From Hymenopus coronatus (lineage: Eukaryota; Arthropoda; Insecta; Mantodea; Hymenopodidae): a DNA stretch of 64,000 bases. This document shows, in pieces, positions 1 to 11,689 of the stretch. The notes below the pieces were generated by a model. It had not been told where the DNA came from. It searched no databases and saw only the letters and a program-made list of their open reading frames with translations. Made by a program: the position numbers and the translations under genes. The DNA lies in contig CM060884.1 in the NCBI GenBank assembly GCA_030762935.1, forward strand, positions 71,513,196 through 71,577,195. The letters are read 5' to 3'. How positions within the stretch are numbered: position 1 is the first letter of the stretch; each line of letters begins with the position of its first letter.

Positions 1-488
1 TTGATTAAAATTTCGATATTAAAGATATTTACCTGACAAAAAAAATTGTATATCTTAAATTTTTTGGGAATAGCCTCTGAAGACAACTTTATTCTGGATG
101 AATTTTACGGAATTTTGAATAACTGCTAAACCGTAAGAGATGGACAAAAACTTACCACACAAAAAATATAGAGCACGTTAAAAGACACAGTTTATGTTCT
201 ATATATTTTTTTCGTGGAGTCATTGTTTTTGAGTCATTTCTTGTTTTGGTTTCTCCTATGAAGACATACCTTTCTCATATAGGAATTTGTCAACTGCTTC
301 CATACAAAGGACCTTCAGTGACATAGCAATCAGCATGGAACAAAGCAAACATAGCATCAAGGAACCAACTAATAAGACTATCTCTGCCATTTTAGTCTGA
401 TTAACATGAAGTAAATAGATGTATAAGCTTTTTAAGAGTAATTTGTTGCAGAGATGTAGAGAAAGTAATGTGCATGGTACATATCAGA
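1..488 (-). mobile_element. PHR element, minus copy, truncated by window start
   Basis: Matches the inner and 5' parts of the PHR family in reverse: the GGGAATAGCCTCTGAAG block, CTGCTAAACCGTAAGAGATGG, then GTTGCAGAGATGTAGAGAAAG and the end CATATCAGA. A segment around 295-385 is rearranged relative to other copies. The palindromic end lies outside the window. Confidence 0.8.
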
Positions 489-490
489 TT

Positions 491-612
491 TTTTTTTATA
501 CGGGTGACATTACAACGTCTATTTCCGTTGAAAACACGGTATTGAATTTTTGGGTGGGATGCAATACGTTCTTTATACACTATGTACATAGTACGTGTAG
601 GGAAAGTAAAAG
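491..612 (+). mobile_element. PHR element, 3' remnant
   Basis: Only the last ~120 bp of a plus copy, from the T-tract to the terminal palindrome (ACTATGTACATAGTACGTG) and GGAAAGTAAAAG. It starts exactly where the preceding minus copy stops, as if that copy had inserted into the internal T-tract of this one. Confidence 0.75.
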
Positions 613-1316
613 TCTGTGTACCATTCACATGACTTTCTCCATATCCCTGCAACAAATAATTCTTAAAAAGCTTATACTTCTATTTACTTTATGCTAATCA
701 GAAAAAATTAGAAGAAATAGTCTTATTACTCGCTTCCTTGTAAGTAGAAGCGAAATAAGGGACAACCGTAGGTTAAAGTGATAGCCAAAAGCTGCTTGCT
801 ATGTCAATGAAGTTCCTTTGTTTATATGGATAGGAGTTGACAAGTTCCTGTATGAGAAAAGTATGTTTTTCATAGCATAAACCAAAAATAAGGAATGTCT
901 AAAAAACGACGAACTGCACGAAAAAATGTATATAACATAAATTGTGTGTTTTAATGTGCTCTACATTTTGTGTGTTGTAAGGTTTTGTCCATCTCTTACG
1001 GTTTAGCAGTTATTCAAAATTTAGTAAAATTCATCCAGAATAAACTACTCTTCAGAGGCTATTCCCAGAAAATTCAAGATATACATTTTATTTGTCAGGT
1101 AAATATGTTTAATATACGAAATTTTAATCAAAATTGTTAGAGCCATTTTTGAGAAAATCAAAATTTTCGAAAAAAGTTCCATGTAAAGGGTAGTTGGGGG
1201 TGGGGGGATTTTTCTCAAAAGCTTCGTGTCGCATCCCTGGAAGATACTAAACTTAAGTACCAAGTTTGGTATTTTACCGACTTTTCGTTTTTGAGTTATC
1301 GTGTTCACAGGCACAC

Positions 1317-1368
<52 letters not shown>

Positions 1369-1521
1369 ACACACACACGGACCTTTTCGTAAAAATGCTT
1401 TTTTTGGATATTGGGGACCCTAAAACATATATTTCCGGTGAAATCTCGGTATCGAATTTTTGGGTGGATGCAATACTTTCTCTATACACTATGTACATAG
1501 TGCGTATGGAGAAAGTAAAAA
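613..1521 (+). mobile_element. PHR element, near-complete plus copy (~0.9 kb)
   Basis: A good reference copy. It starts TCTGTGTACCATTCACATG with ACTTTCTC just inside. It then shows the TTGCTATGTCAATGAAGTTC block, the GAGGCTATTCCCAGAAAATT block, the GGGTAGTTGGGGGTGGGGGG G-run, an internal palindrome around 1256-1272, a (CA)n tract, the T-tract at about 1399-1405 and the terminal palindrome at about 1484-1516. It directly abuts the previous 3' remnant head to tail. No transposase or helicase ORF is present, so it is non-autonomous. Confidence 0.85.
1318..1378. repeat. (CA)n microsatellite
   Basis: About 30 CA dinucleotides with one interruption, inside the PHR element. Most PHR copies carry a shorter CA/GT tract here, so it is an expanded family component and not an independent locus. 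Confidence 0.95.
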
Positions 1522-2035
1522 TGGAATAACGCAAATTATGGACATACCACAACCACAATTCAGGTGCCTTTACTAGAACCAATCACCAACGAACCGACGC
1601 AGAGTGTATAAACTCCTTACGGAGTGTGGGATTTTTCGTAAACTGTAATTTACATGAAACGATGGATATCGTAAAATCCATGGCTATCAATCGTAGTTTA
1701 CTCTCAGCAACGGACGAAGCGAGAACTAAAGTGACGACTCTAAGTGCAGCTACTGGTCTGTTTCCTCTCTCACCCTAACGTTTACGTTATAGTCATCATC
1801 ATTTGACTTTTATTGCTTCTAGCTTTCGAGGTTATTGCATTTTCTTTTATTGCCTCCGGTTCATTTGCTTGCATGCATTGTGCTCGTATTGTATAGTGTT
1901 ACTATATAGGTATACGAAGTCTACAAATGATGGATAAACAGAGTAACGCGTTCCCTCCTCATCAACTAAATCTTTAATAAAAGAATGCACTGTATAACAA
2001 TGAATGTGTATTTGTATTAAAAATTTAAAATAAAA
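1522..2035. other. unassigned sequence, no gene seen
   Basis: No repeat-family match inside this window and no long ORF. It contains ordinary mixed sequence between two PHR copies. Confidence 0.5.
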
Positions 2036-2911
2036 TCTGATGTGTTAACCTCACACGACTTTCTCTAGCTGCTCTACAAGTAAACTTCTTACAAAAGATT
2101 ATTCTTCTTTCCACACAATGCTAATTGAGATAAACATTATCAGAATGCCTTTATTACTTACTTCCTCATAAGAAGAAGGAAATTAAAGGAATGCATTAAA
2201 GTGATAGTCAAAAAGCTGTCATTATACGATTGACATTACAAATCGCTTCTTTGCTTGACCAGGAGTAGAACAAAAGAAAAACGGAATCTTCCTGTCTGAG
2301 AAAAGTATAAGTACTTTACAATTGAAACTAATAACAAGGAATACCTTGAAAACGGTAAATTCCTCGAAAAAATGTATATGACCTAAATTCTGTACTAAAC
2401 GAGATCTACATGTTTTGTTTTTTAGAGTTTTGTCTATCTCTTACGGTTTGCCAGTTATGCAAAATTCAGTAAAATTCAACCAGAATACAGTAGCGTTCAG
2501 AGTCTATTCCCAGAAAATTCAAGATATACGTTTTATTTGTGACGGAAATAGCTTTAATATATGGTATTTTAATCAAAATCGTTAGAGACAAAGCAAAATT
2601 TTCGAAAATGTTTCCATGTAAAGGGTAGTTAGGGGTGGGGGATTTTCTTGAAAGTCTTCCTGTTGCATCTTTGGAAGATACTGAACCTGATACCAAGTTT
2701 GATATTTAACCGTCTTTTCGTATTTGAGCTACGCTGTCCACAGACACAAACATGGACATTTTTCTGAAAATGCTTTTTTTTTTTTTTTTGGATTCAGGAG
2801 ATCCTAAAATATGTATTTTCGGTGAAATTTCGGTATCGAATTTATTGTTGCAATACAATACCTTCCCTATCCACTATTTACATTGAACATGCGGGGCTAG
2901 AGAAAGTAAAA
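2036..2911 (+). mobile_element. PHR element, near-complete copy, subfamily B
   Basis: Starts TCTGATGTGTTAACC with ACTTTCTCTAGCTGCTCTACAAG, a variant head shared with the copies at 41858 and 59276, so these form a subfamily. It ends in a degraded palindrome and GGGGCTAGAGAAAGTAAAA. A T-tract at about 2775-2790 precedes GGATTCAGG. Confidence 0.85.
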
Positions 2912-2980
2912 TTGGATACCATATTAGTAAAATAAATATAAATGAAATTAGCATTATTTACGCAGGCTAAATAAAAATAT

Positions 2981-3290
2981 TTGATGTGTTTCTTGCACAT
3001 GCCAGCAACTGATAGTTAAATGCCTATTCTTCTATTTACTTCATGGTAATCGAGAAAAAAATTAGCAGAATTGATCATATTACTTGCTCCGTTGTAAGTG
3101 GAAGGGATATAATGGAATACCATAGTCTAAAGCTATTATCAATTCTTCTAAAAGCTGGTAGCTATGTGATTGAAATTCCTTTGTTTTTATGGTCAGAGTT
3201 GACAAATTCCTGCATGAGAAACCAATTACAAGAAATAGTTAAAAACGGTCAACTGCACGAAAAAATGTATATAGGTAAATAAATGTTACA
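2981..3290 (+). mobile_element. PHR element, 5' part only
   Basis: Begins TTGATGTGTTTCTTGC and runs through the AGCTGGTAGCTATGTGATTG block to ACATTTTTT, where it is interrupted by the next, opposite-strand copy. Confidence 0.75.
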
Positions 3291-3291
3291 T

Positions 3292-4138
3292 TTTTTACTT
3301 TCTCTACACGTACCATGTACATAGTGTATAGAGAAGGTATTGCATTCCACCCAAAAATGCGATACCGAAATTTGACCGGAAATGCATATTTTGAGTCCCC
3401 TGAATCAAAAAAGTATTTTCAGAAAAAGGTCCGTGTCTGTGTGTTTGCCTGTGTGTCTGTGGACAGCATAGCTCAAAAACGAAAAGGCCGTTGAATACCA
3501 AACTTGGTATTTAAGTTTGGTATCTTATAAGGATGCAACACGAAGATTTTCAAGAAAATCCACCCACCCCCAACTACCCTTTAAATGGAACGTTTTTCGA
3601 AAATTTTGATTTTCTTAAAAATGTCTCTAACGACTTTAATTAAAATATTAAAGATATTTACCTGACAAATGAAATGTATATCTTGAATTTTCTGGGAATA
3701 GCCTCTGAAGACTTCTTTACTCTCGATGAATTTTGCGGAATTTTGCATAACTGCCAAATCGTATGAGATGAATAAAAACTTATCACACAAAACATGCAGA
3801 GCACGTTAAAACACACAATTTATGTTATGATATTTTTTTTCGTGTAGTTGATCGTTTTTGAGATGCTCGTTGTTATTGGTTTTAGCTTTGAAAAGCTTAG
3901 GAATTTGTCAACTCCTGTCTATAAAAACAAAGGAACTTCAGTCACATAGCAACCAGCTTTTGACTATCACTTTAACCTATGCTACTCCCTTATTTCGCTT
4001 CTACTTACAAGGAAAGAAGTAATAAAATATGTCTGCTAGTTTTTCTCGATTAGCATGAAATAAATAGAAGCATACGCTTTTTAATAATATTGTTTTTGCA
4101 GGGATGTGAAGAAAGTCATGTGAATAGAACACATCAGA
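3292..4138 (-). mobile_element. PHR element, near-complete minus copy
   Basis: Left end TTTTTACTTTCTCTACACG with palindrome, then all family blocks in reverse order, ending GAATAGAACACATCAGA. It adjoins a plus-strand half copy at an A/T-run. Confidence 0.85.
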
Positions 4139-4561
4139 ATTTTTATTTTCGATACACTTTCACTAAAATTACCAGCTCAATCTGTAACATCAATGTGAGA
4201 AAGTCCTTTTTAAACATCAAACTTACGTTTCTGTAGAGGTTAAGTATAGGTTGAGTTATTCTGGTTAGGAAACGAGTGTGCGTTGTCTATGGTTTTGCAA
4301 TTCGCCGCAGCTTTTAGCGCCATAGAACGTGACCGCATATTGTAGTATATGAATCGTATCGAGAGGGTAGCGGAAGTATGGCGCAATGTTAATTGTGAGG
4401 CAACGTGGGCCCGGCTACCGTTTCCGATAGTAATGCATCTGGGCGCGCATTCACATTTCAGCTGCATAACAAAGCACGGTGTGCGCATGCGTGTTCCAGA
4501 GCACTTTATTCTCTCCCTGCGTGCCGGCACCCACCAACGACATTCGACCTATGCCACGATT

Positions 4562-4596
<35 letters not shown>

Positions 4597-4681
4597 CGAA
4601 AATGATGGTATGCTAAAGTGTGAGGAATGAGGTTCAGTAAAGTACTGCACACACACCACCTTTTGTATGTTAGAAAAGCTA
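4139..4681. other. unassigned sequence with a (CT)n tract
   Basis: Holds a (CT)n tract at about 4567-4593. The block 4554-4680 (CACGATTTCT, GAATGAGGTTCAGTAAAGTA, CACACACC, TTAGAAAAGC) recurs at about 6737-6840 and 7883-7990, so it belongs to a low-copy repeat. No coding evidence. Confidence 0.6.
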
Positions 4682-5339
4682 TTTCTTTCTCTTCACGTAC
4701 TATGTACATAGTGTATAGAGAAGGTATTGTAATGCACCCAAAAATTCAATACCGAGATTTCATCGGAACTACATGTTTTGAGTCCTCCTAATCCAAAGAA
4801 AGCATTTTTAGAAAAAGGCCAGTGTGTGTATCTGTGGGCAGCATAGCTCGAAAACGAAAAGACCATTAAATATCAAACTTGGTATTTAAGTTTATGTTCC
4901 AAGGATGCGACACAAGGTTTTCAAGAAAATCCCCACACCCCCAACTACCCTTTAATGGAACTTTTTAAAAATAATTTTATTTACTTAAAAAGGTCTAAAA
5001 CGATTTTGATTAAAATATCATATATTAAAGATTTGTACCTGATAAATAATGTGTATATCTTGAATTTTCGGGGAATAGCCTCTGTAGACTACTTTATTCT
5101 GGGTCAGACTCCGTTACTGTTAAAAAAAAAAAAAAAAAAAAAAGAGCCACATAGCAACTAGCTTTTGACTATCACTTTAGCCTATGGTACTCTTATTTCG
5201 TTTCTGCTTCTAGGAAGCAAGTAACAAGACTATTCCTGGTAATTTTTTCTCGATTAGCAAGAAGTAATTAGAAGCATAAGCTCTTAATAATAATTTGTTG
5301 CAGAGATGTAGAAAAAGTCATGTGAATAGAACACATCAG
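4682..5339 (-). mobile_element. PHR element, minus copy with internal deletion
   Basis: Both ends are present, but about 200 bp between the TTTATTCTGG block and the CACATAGCAACTAGC block is replaced by a ~22-bp A-run (about 5120-5141). Confidence 0.85.
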
Positions 5340-5340
5340 C

Positions 5341-6233
5341 TTTTTTTTTCTTTCTCTACACTTACTATGTACATAGTGTATAGAGAAGGTATTGCACTCC
5401 ACCCAAAAATTAGATCCGAGATTTCACCGGAAATATACGTTTTAGGGTCCCCTGTATTCAAAAAAAGTGTTTTCAGAAACAGGTCCGTGAGTCAGTGTGT
5501 CCGTGTGTCAGTGTGTCCGTGTGTCTGTGGGTCTGTGAACACGATACCTCAAAAACGAAAAGTCGGTATAATACCAAACTTGGTATTTAATATTAGTATC
5601 TTCGAGGGATGCGTCACGAAGATTTTGAGAAAAATTCCCCAACCCCAACCTGCCTTTTACATGGAACTTTTTTCGAACATTTTGATTTTCTAAAAGATGT
5701 CTTTAACGAGTTTGATTAAAATATCATATATTAAAGGCCTGACAAATAAAATGTATATTTTGAATTTTCTGGGAATAGCCTCTGAAGACTACTTTATTCT
5801 GGGTCAATTTTACGGAATTTTAGATAACTGCTAAACCGCAAGAGATGGACAAAAACTTATTGCACAACAAATGCAGAGCACTTTAAAACACGCAATTAAT
5901 GTTATATACATTTTTTCGTGGAGTGGATTGTTTTTTAGATATTCCTTGTTTTTAGTTTCAGCCATGAAAAACTTACACTTTTCTCATACAGGAATTTGTC
6001 AACTCCTGTCTATACAAACAAAGGAACTTCAGTCACATAGCAACCAGCTTTTGACTATCACTTTAACCTATGGTACTCCTTTATTTCGCTTCTACTTACA
6101 AGGAAGCATGTAATAAGATTATATCTGCTAGTTTTATTTTCCCGATTAGATTGATGTAAATAGAAGCATAAGCTTTTTAACAATACATTTTTGCAGAGAT
6201 GTAGAGAAAGTCATGTGACTTGAACACACCAGA
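5341..6233 (-). mobile_element. PHR element, near-complete minus copy, tandem to previous
   Basis: Follows the previous copy head to tail across a T-run of about 10. It contains the palindrome end at 5351-5390, the CCTGTCTATACAAACAAAGG block and the TTGAACACACCAGA end. Confidence 0.85.
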
Positions 6234-6239
6234 TTTTTT

Positions 6240-7353
6240 TAGCTTTCGCTATGCAATTGTCATTAAAGTTCGGTCTCTTTCCATAGCTAAGTAAAACAAA
6301 AGACATAAGAAACAGATGAGAGCTTTCAATTCGAGAAAAGTTTAGATATTTTAAAAAGCAATAGCAGGGAAGAATTTCTCTTAAATATGTTGGTATCCTA
6401 TTCAAAAATAAAAAAATACAAAGTTAGACTTCCTTAAAAGATAAATAAAACGGGAATCGTTTTATAATATTTTAATTAAAACCGTTAAAGCTATTTTATA
6501 GGATAGAAAGTTTCGAATAATCTTCGTGTGAAGGCTCGTTTGATGTGGCAGGGATTTCCTGAAAATCTTCGTGTCGTATCCTTAAATTAAATACCAAATT
6601 TTCTATTTAACGACGCTTGTTTTTAAAACATGTTTCTTGGAAGCAATGAAGCATTTCCGGTGAAATTTCGGCACCGAAATTTTGAGTGAAATACACACCT
6701 TCATCCGCCAGTAATAAAACGACACTCGACCTATGCCACGATTTCTGTCTCTCTTTCGCGAGAATGATGGTATGCTTAAGTGTGAGGAATGGGATACAGT
6801 AGTGCGCGCACACACACAACCTTTCGTACGTTAGAAATGCTTTTGTCTCTCAAAAGAGGATTTTCCAGATGGATGTTCTAAACCACTGAGTATTTATAGT
6901 TACCTCTCTTGTGCCTTTTCCCTCACTTTAATGCCATTTCCAGCTATGTTCAAAAACAGCTTAGCTCAGTAACTGTTGCGTTCCTAATTTGGGTCTCGTT
7001 CATGTTTATTATGTTAATCTATTAACAAACGCAGGCTTCTATTTCTGTGTAATAAGTGAGAGGGTTTCGTCTGTGGTCCGCTTTTGGAACATCACGATTT
7101 TGTTTCACGTTGCCAGTCTACATGATCCAAAGTTTTTCAAGGATTTCCATGGTCGTTAGGTGAATGTTGGATCGATTTCATTTATCCTCTGAATTTCTTG
7201 TCCATGTCTTTCCAGTATCATTTCCTTCTCGTTAGTGAAATTAATTTTTACAAGTGTTGTCGACGGAGCTCGTTGCGGTGTCATAGGAAAAAAAATGTAT
7301 TGTGTTCCATTCACATTACCTTCTATTATATGTTCTGAGAACAAACTATTTTT
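6240..7353 (+). repeat. ~1.1-kb tandemly duplicated unit, copy A
   Basis: Starts with a diverged PHR-like stretch (CGCTATGCAATTGTCATTAAAG) and contains GCTTTTGTCTCTCAAAAGAG, GGATTTTCCAGATGGATG and TATGTTCAAAAACAGCTTAG. The same sequences follow at 7354-8567. The PHR-related half indicates an old, diverged subfamily with extra unique sequence attached. Confidence 0.75.
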
Positions 7354-8567
7354 AAAAGCTGTCGCTAGGCAATTGCCATTAAAGTTAGTTCTGTTTCCAC
7401 AGCTAAGAGTTTAACAAATGATATATAACGCTGATGAGAGCTTCCAATTTGAGAAAAAATTCAGTATTTTAAAATTGAAACCAATAAGACGGAAGAATTT
7501 CTCTGAAATGCGTTGATATCCTATCCTAAATTAAAATTAAAGTAGGAATTAGAATTCCTTCAAAAATAAATAAATAAATAGAGATCGTATTATAATATTT
7601 TAATTAAAACCGTTAAAGCATTTTAGAAAACAAAAGATTTTGAAAAATGTTCATATGAAGGATGGTTTGAAGTGGTAGGATTTTCCTGAAAATCTTAGTG
7701 TCTTACTCTTAACTTAGTTGCTAAGTTTGGTATTTAAGCGGCTTTAAGTTTTTGAGTTATACTGTTCACAGACACACACTTTTAACCTTTTTATAAAAAC
7801 TATTTTTGGATGAAATATCGATATCGAAATTTTGGTTGAAATACATACCTTCCTTCATCCATCAGAAATAAAACAACAACACGTGTTCTCTGTCTCTCTC
7901 ACACGAGAATTATGGTGGGGAATGAAGTTCAGTAAAGTAGTGCGCGCGCGCACACACACCACAACCTTTTGTACGTTAGAAATGCTTTTGTCTCTCAAAA
8001 GAGGATTTTCCAGATGGATGTTCTAAACCACTGAGTATTTATAGTTACCTCTCTTGTGCCTTTTCCCTCACTTTAATGCCATTTCCAGCTATGTTCAAAA
8101 ACAGCTTAGTGCAGTAACTGTTGTCGTACAAAGCTTCCCTAATTTGGGTCTCATTCATGTTTATTACGTTAATCTGTTGACAAATGCAGGCCTCCATTTC
8201 TGTATAATAACGGAGCGGATTTGGTCTGTGGCCTGCATTCGGAAGATCACGCGTCGTGATGCTTGGGTTTTTCAGGGATTTCCCTGGGTCGCTAGGCGAA
8301 TGTTGGGTTGGTTTCTTTTATCCTCCGAATTTCATGCCCATGTCATTTCCTTCTTCTCCATCCCGTTAATTTCTTTCACGGTTGGAAGTGCTGGCATTCA
8401 CTGACCTTCTCTATGTTTTTTAAACAAAATATCTTTAGAAAAAATAATTCTTCTATCTACATCGTGATGTGTAAGACAAACATTACCAGAAATGGCCTAC
8501 TACCACTCCTTATAAGTTGATTGGAAATAAAGGAATACACTAGATCAAAACGATAGTCAAATCTTTT
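7354..8567 (+). repeat. ~1.1-kb tandemly duplicated unit, copy B
   Basis: Near-match to copy A in the same orientation. The shared block at 7978-8107 corresponds to 6830-6963. Small indels distinguish the copies, for example a GTCGTACAAAGCTTCC segment near 8121 that is shortened in copy A. Confidence 0.75.
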
Positions 8568-8931
8568 AAGAACTGTCGCTATGCAATTGCTATTGAAGCT
8601 CGTTCTGTTTCCACAATAGAAATAAGGGCTTACGGTTGGAGAAAAACATTTAAGTGCTCAAAATTCAAATCAATAACAGGGAAACGTTTCTCTGAAATGG
8701 TTGATATCCCTATCTAAAAATTAAAAATAAAGTAGTAATTATATTTCTTTCAAAAATAAAATAAATCGTATTATAACATTTTAATTAAAATCGTTAAAGC
8801 TCCTTTTAGAAAATCGAAGGGTGATTTGAGGCGGAGGAATTTCCCTGAAAATCTTCGTTTTGCGCCCCTACCTTAAATACCAAGTTTGTATATACCTATT
8901 TATAATATACTATTATATCTTGGTATTCGTT
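8568..8931 (+). repeat. third, partial copy of the duplicated unit
   Basis: Begins AGAACTGTCGCTATGCAATTGC, matching the starts of copies A and B, and covers only the PHR-like part before the next PHR element. Confidence 0.65.
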
Positions 8932-9787
8932 TTTTATTTTCTCTACACGCACTATGTGCATAGTGTATAGAGAAGGTATTGCACTCCACCCAAAAATTCG
9001 ATACCGTGTTTTCACCGGAAATATATGTTTTAGGGTGCCCTGTATACAAAAAAAAAGCATTTTCAGAAAAATGTGTGTGTGTCCGTGTATCTGTGAACAC
9101 GATCATTCAAAAACGAAAAGTCGGTAAAATACCAAACTTGGTATTAAGTTTAGTATCTTCCAGGTATGCGACACGAAGATTTTGAGAAAAATCCCCCCAC
9201 CCCAAACTACCCTTTACATGAATCGTTTTTCGAAAATTTTGATTTTCTTAAAAATGGCTCTAACGATTTTGATTAAAATATCGTATATTAAAGATGTTTA
9301 CCTGTCAAATAAAATGTATATCTTCAATTTTCTGGGAATAGCCTCGGAAGCCTACTTTATTCTGGATGAGATTTACAAAATTTTGCGTAGCTATTAAACC
9401 GTAAGAGATAGATAAAAGCTTACTATACAAAAAATGTAGAACACGTTAAAACACACCATTTATGTTATATACATTTTTTTATGGAGTTGATTATTTTTTA
9501 GATGTTTATTGTTTTGGTTTTGCTATGAAAAACATACTTTTCTCATACAGGAATTTGCCAGCTCTGTCGATGGAAACAAAGGAACTTCAGTCACATAGTA
9601 ACCAGCTTTTGACTATCACTTTAACCTATGGTACTCCCTTATTTTCCTTCTACTTACAAAGAAGCAAGTAATAAGACTATTTCTGCTATTTTTTCTAGTT
9701 TAGCACGAAGTAAATAGAAGCAAAAGCTTTTTAACAGTAGTTTGCTGCAGAGATGTAGAGAAAGTCATGTGAAAGGAGCACATCAGA
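8932..9787 (-). mobile_element. PHR element, near-complete minus copy
   Basis: Palindrome end at about 8938-8975, a short GT tract, the family blocks in order, and the end GAGCACATCAGA. Confidence 0.85.
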
Positions 9788-9825
9788 TTTTTAAATATGT
9801 CGTCTACAGACACACAAACTCTGCC

Positions 9826-10443
9826 CTTTTTACTTTCTCTACAGTACTATGAACATAATGTATAGAGAAGGTATTGCACTCCACCAGAAACTCGATACCG
9901 AAATTTCACCGGAAATATATGCTTTAGGGTCCCCTGTATCCAAAAAAAAAAAAAAAAAGCATTTCTAGAAAATGGTTCGTGTGTGTTTGTGCGTGTCTGT
10001 GTGTCTGTGGACAGAATGACACAAAAATGAAAAGACCGTTAAATACCAAACTTGATAATTAAGTTTGATATCTTCGAAGGAAGCAACACGAAGATTTTCA
10101 AAAAATTTCCCACCCCCAACTACCCTTTAAATGGAATAATTTAGACAATTTTGATATTCTCAAAATAGCTCTACGATTATTATCTTATATTTAAGATATT
10201 TTTATGACAAACAAAATATATATCTTGAATTTTCTGGGAATAGCCTCCTAAGACCTCTTTATTCTGGATGCTTTTTAATTCATTTTTCATAACTGGTAAA
10301 CATTAAGAGATAGACAAAACCCGACTCCACAAAACATGTAGATCACGATAAAACACACAATTTATGTCATATACATTTATTTCGTGGAGTTGATAGTTTT
10401 TGTGGAACAGATAGAGAAACTCATGTGAAAGGAACACACCATA
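9826..10443 (-). mobile_element. PHR element, minus copy with internal deletion
   Basis: Begins TTTTTACTTTCTCTACAG and ends GGAACACACCA. About 230 bp is missing after the TTTCGTGGAGTTGATAGTTTT block. The 38 bp to its left (GTCTACAGACACACAAAC..) look like PHR interior from the opposite strand. Confidence 0.8.
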
Positions 10444-10929
10444 TTATTTTATAATAGCTTAACGAAATATGTTTCACTGGTGCTGTAGTAACACTAATAG
10501 CTAGAAGAAGTAAAATAGTGTTTGTTAGAAGCAATGAATCTAGCTTCTGTAGCAGTTTTGCTAAACCGTCTTGGGAACTTTAAAACGGGCTTAAGTGGGA
10601 AGATGAAGTTGTGCCTTCGCCATTTAACGTGCTGGAGAAGACTTGCCACTTCTCTATACTCAAACTAATGACGCGGCCGTAAAATTCCATTATCTAGAAG
10701 GAGAGAGTTAGAAGACCTTGGGATGAAACACAAGTTTCGGAGGCAGGATAGGATAATTACCGTAATTGTTTTCGCAAGATAAGTTTAATTTTACGCCCGT
10801 TGTACCAGCGTCATCTTCCTCCTGAGCATTCAGGACGGTAGAATGGAAAACACACTTCTCCAGATTGCACCCAAGTGAGCAAGCCTTTCTGCTTACAATC
10901 CTCAAACATTCCTACACGAATCTGTTTCC
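10444..10929. other. unassigned sequence, no gene seen
   Basis: Mixed sequence. The small reverse frame near 10708-10905 has no recognisable motif and I do not call it. Confidence 0.4.
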
Positions 10930-11082
10930 TACTTAGGTCTTGCTTTCTTCTAATCTGAAAACTGAACTGAATTAGAACTTAAAACTGAAAAGTTATGTTC
11001 AGTTCAGTTGTGCTTTCCTAGAAAACAAAATTGAAAACTGCACATCATTAAAATGGCTGAAGGTTGCATGGCAGTGAGGAAA
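10930..11082 (+). repeat. ACTGAA-rich dispersed repeat, copy 1
   Basis: Rich in CTGAAAACTGAACTGAA and GTTCAGTTCAGTT, followed by GAAGGTTGCATGGCAGTGAGG. The same string order occurs at 11690-11925, partly at 12005-12240, and inverted at 37155-37335. Confidence 0.7.
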
Positions 11083-11689
11083 GTGAGTTGGAGTTGGATA
11101 TTTATATTCTAACCACAAAATCTGCCGACATTTTGTGAGTTTCGTGTCATTTTTGTAATATTTGATGTTCAAATGTTTTTGTTCTGTTGCATTCCGAAGT
11201 TGAAATCGCTGGATGCAAATGTTTATTATTCCTTGTGCTTTCGTCGCGTATAAGTGTTTTGATTTTCTCTATGCGTTCTTGTTTTCCAACAATAAATATC
11301 ATAGTTACGTGTTGACTTTGTGGCTTGTGGAGCCAGTTATCAAAAAGAAAGAGGATTTTTCACAAGTATGGAAGGGGCCGCTTGGAGATTACGCGTATAT
11401 TAATGTATTCGCGTAGAATTATAAGCTTACAAATATTTGCAGCATTCAACAAAGCACATAAGTTGCATCGAGCGATTGCAGTTTCACTTTAGAATTGGAC
11501 AAAATGATTACAAAATAAACTGCAATTCTGCAAGGAAAATCGTAGTGATTTATTATTTAAGAAGTCGCCAGGTCTGTGAAGCCCAACAAGCCCGTTAAAA
11601 CGCCCTAAGAAGAGTCGATTGCTACTCCAAACCAACCATACGCGCCAGTAGAATTTTAGTTCAAGTTTAGCGCGCACGCATGCTTCATA
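11083..11689. other. unassigned sequence between ACTGAA repeats
   Basis: Lies between two copies of the ACTGAA-rich repeat. A 67-codon forward frame at 11213-11416 shows no family motif. No gene is called. Confidence 0.4.

Noticed and set aside
5295..5693. 132-codon frame crossing two PHR copies
   Set aside because: It runs over the junction of two repeat copies and includes the GT-rich tract. It is not conserved as a whole in other copies.
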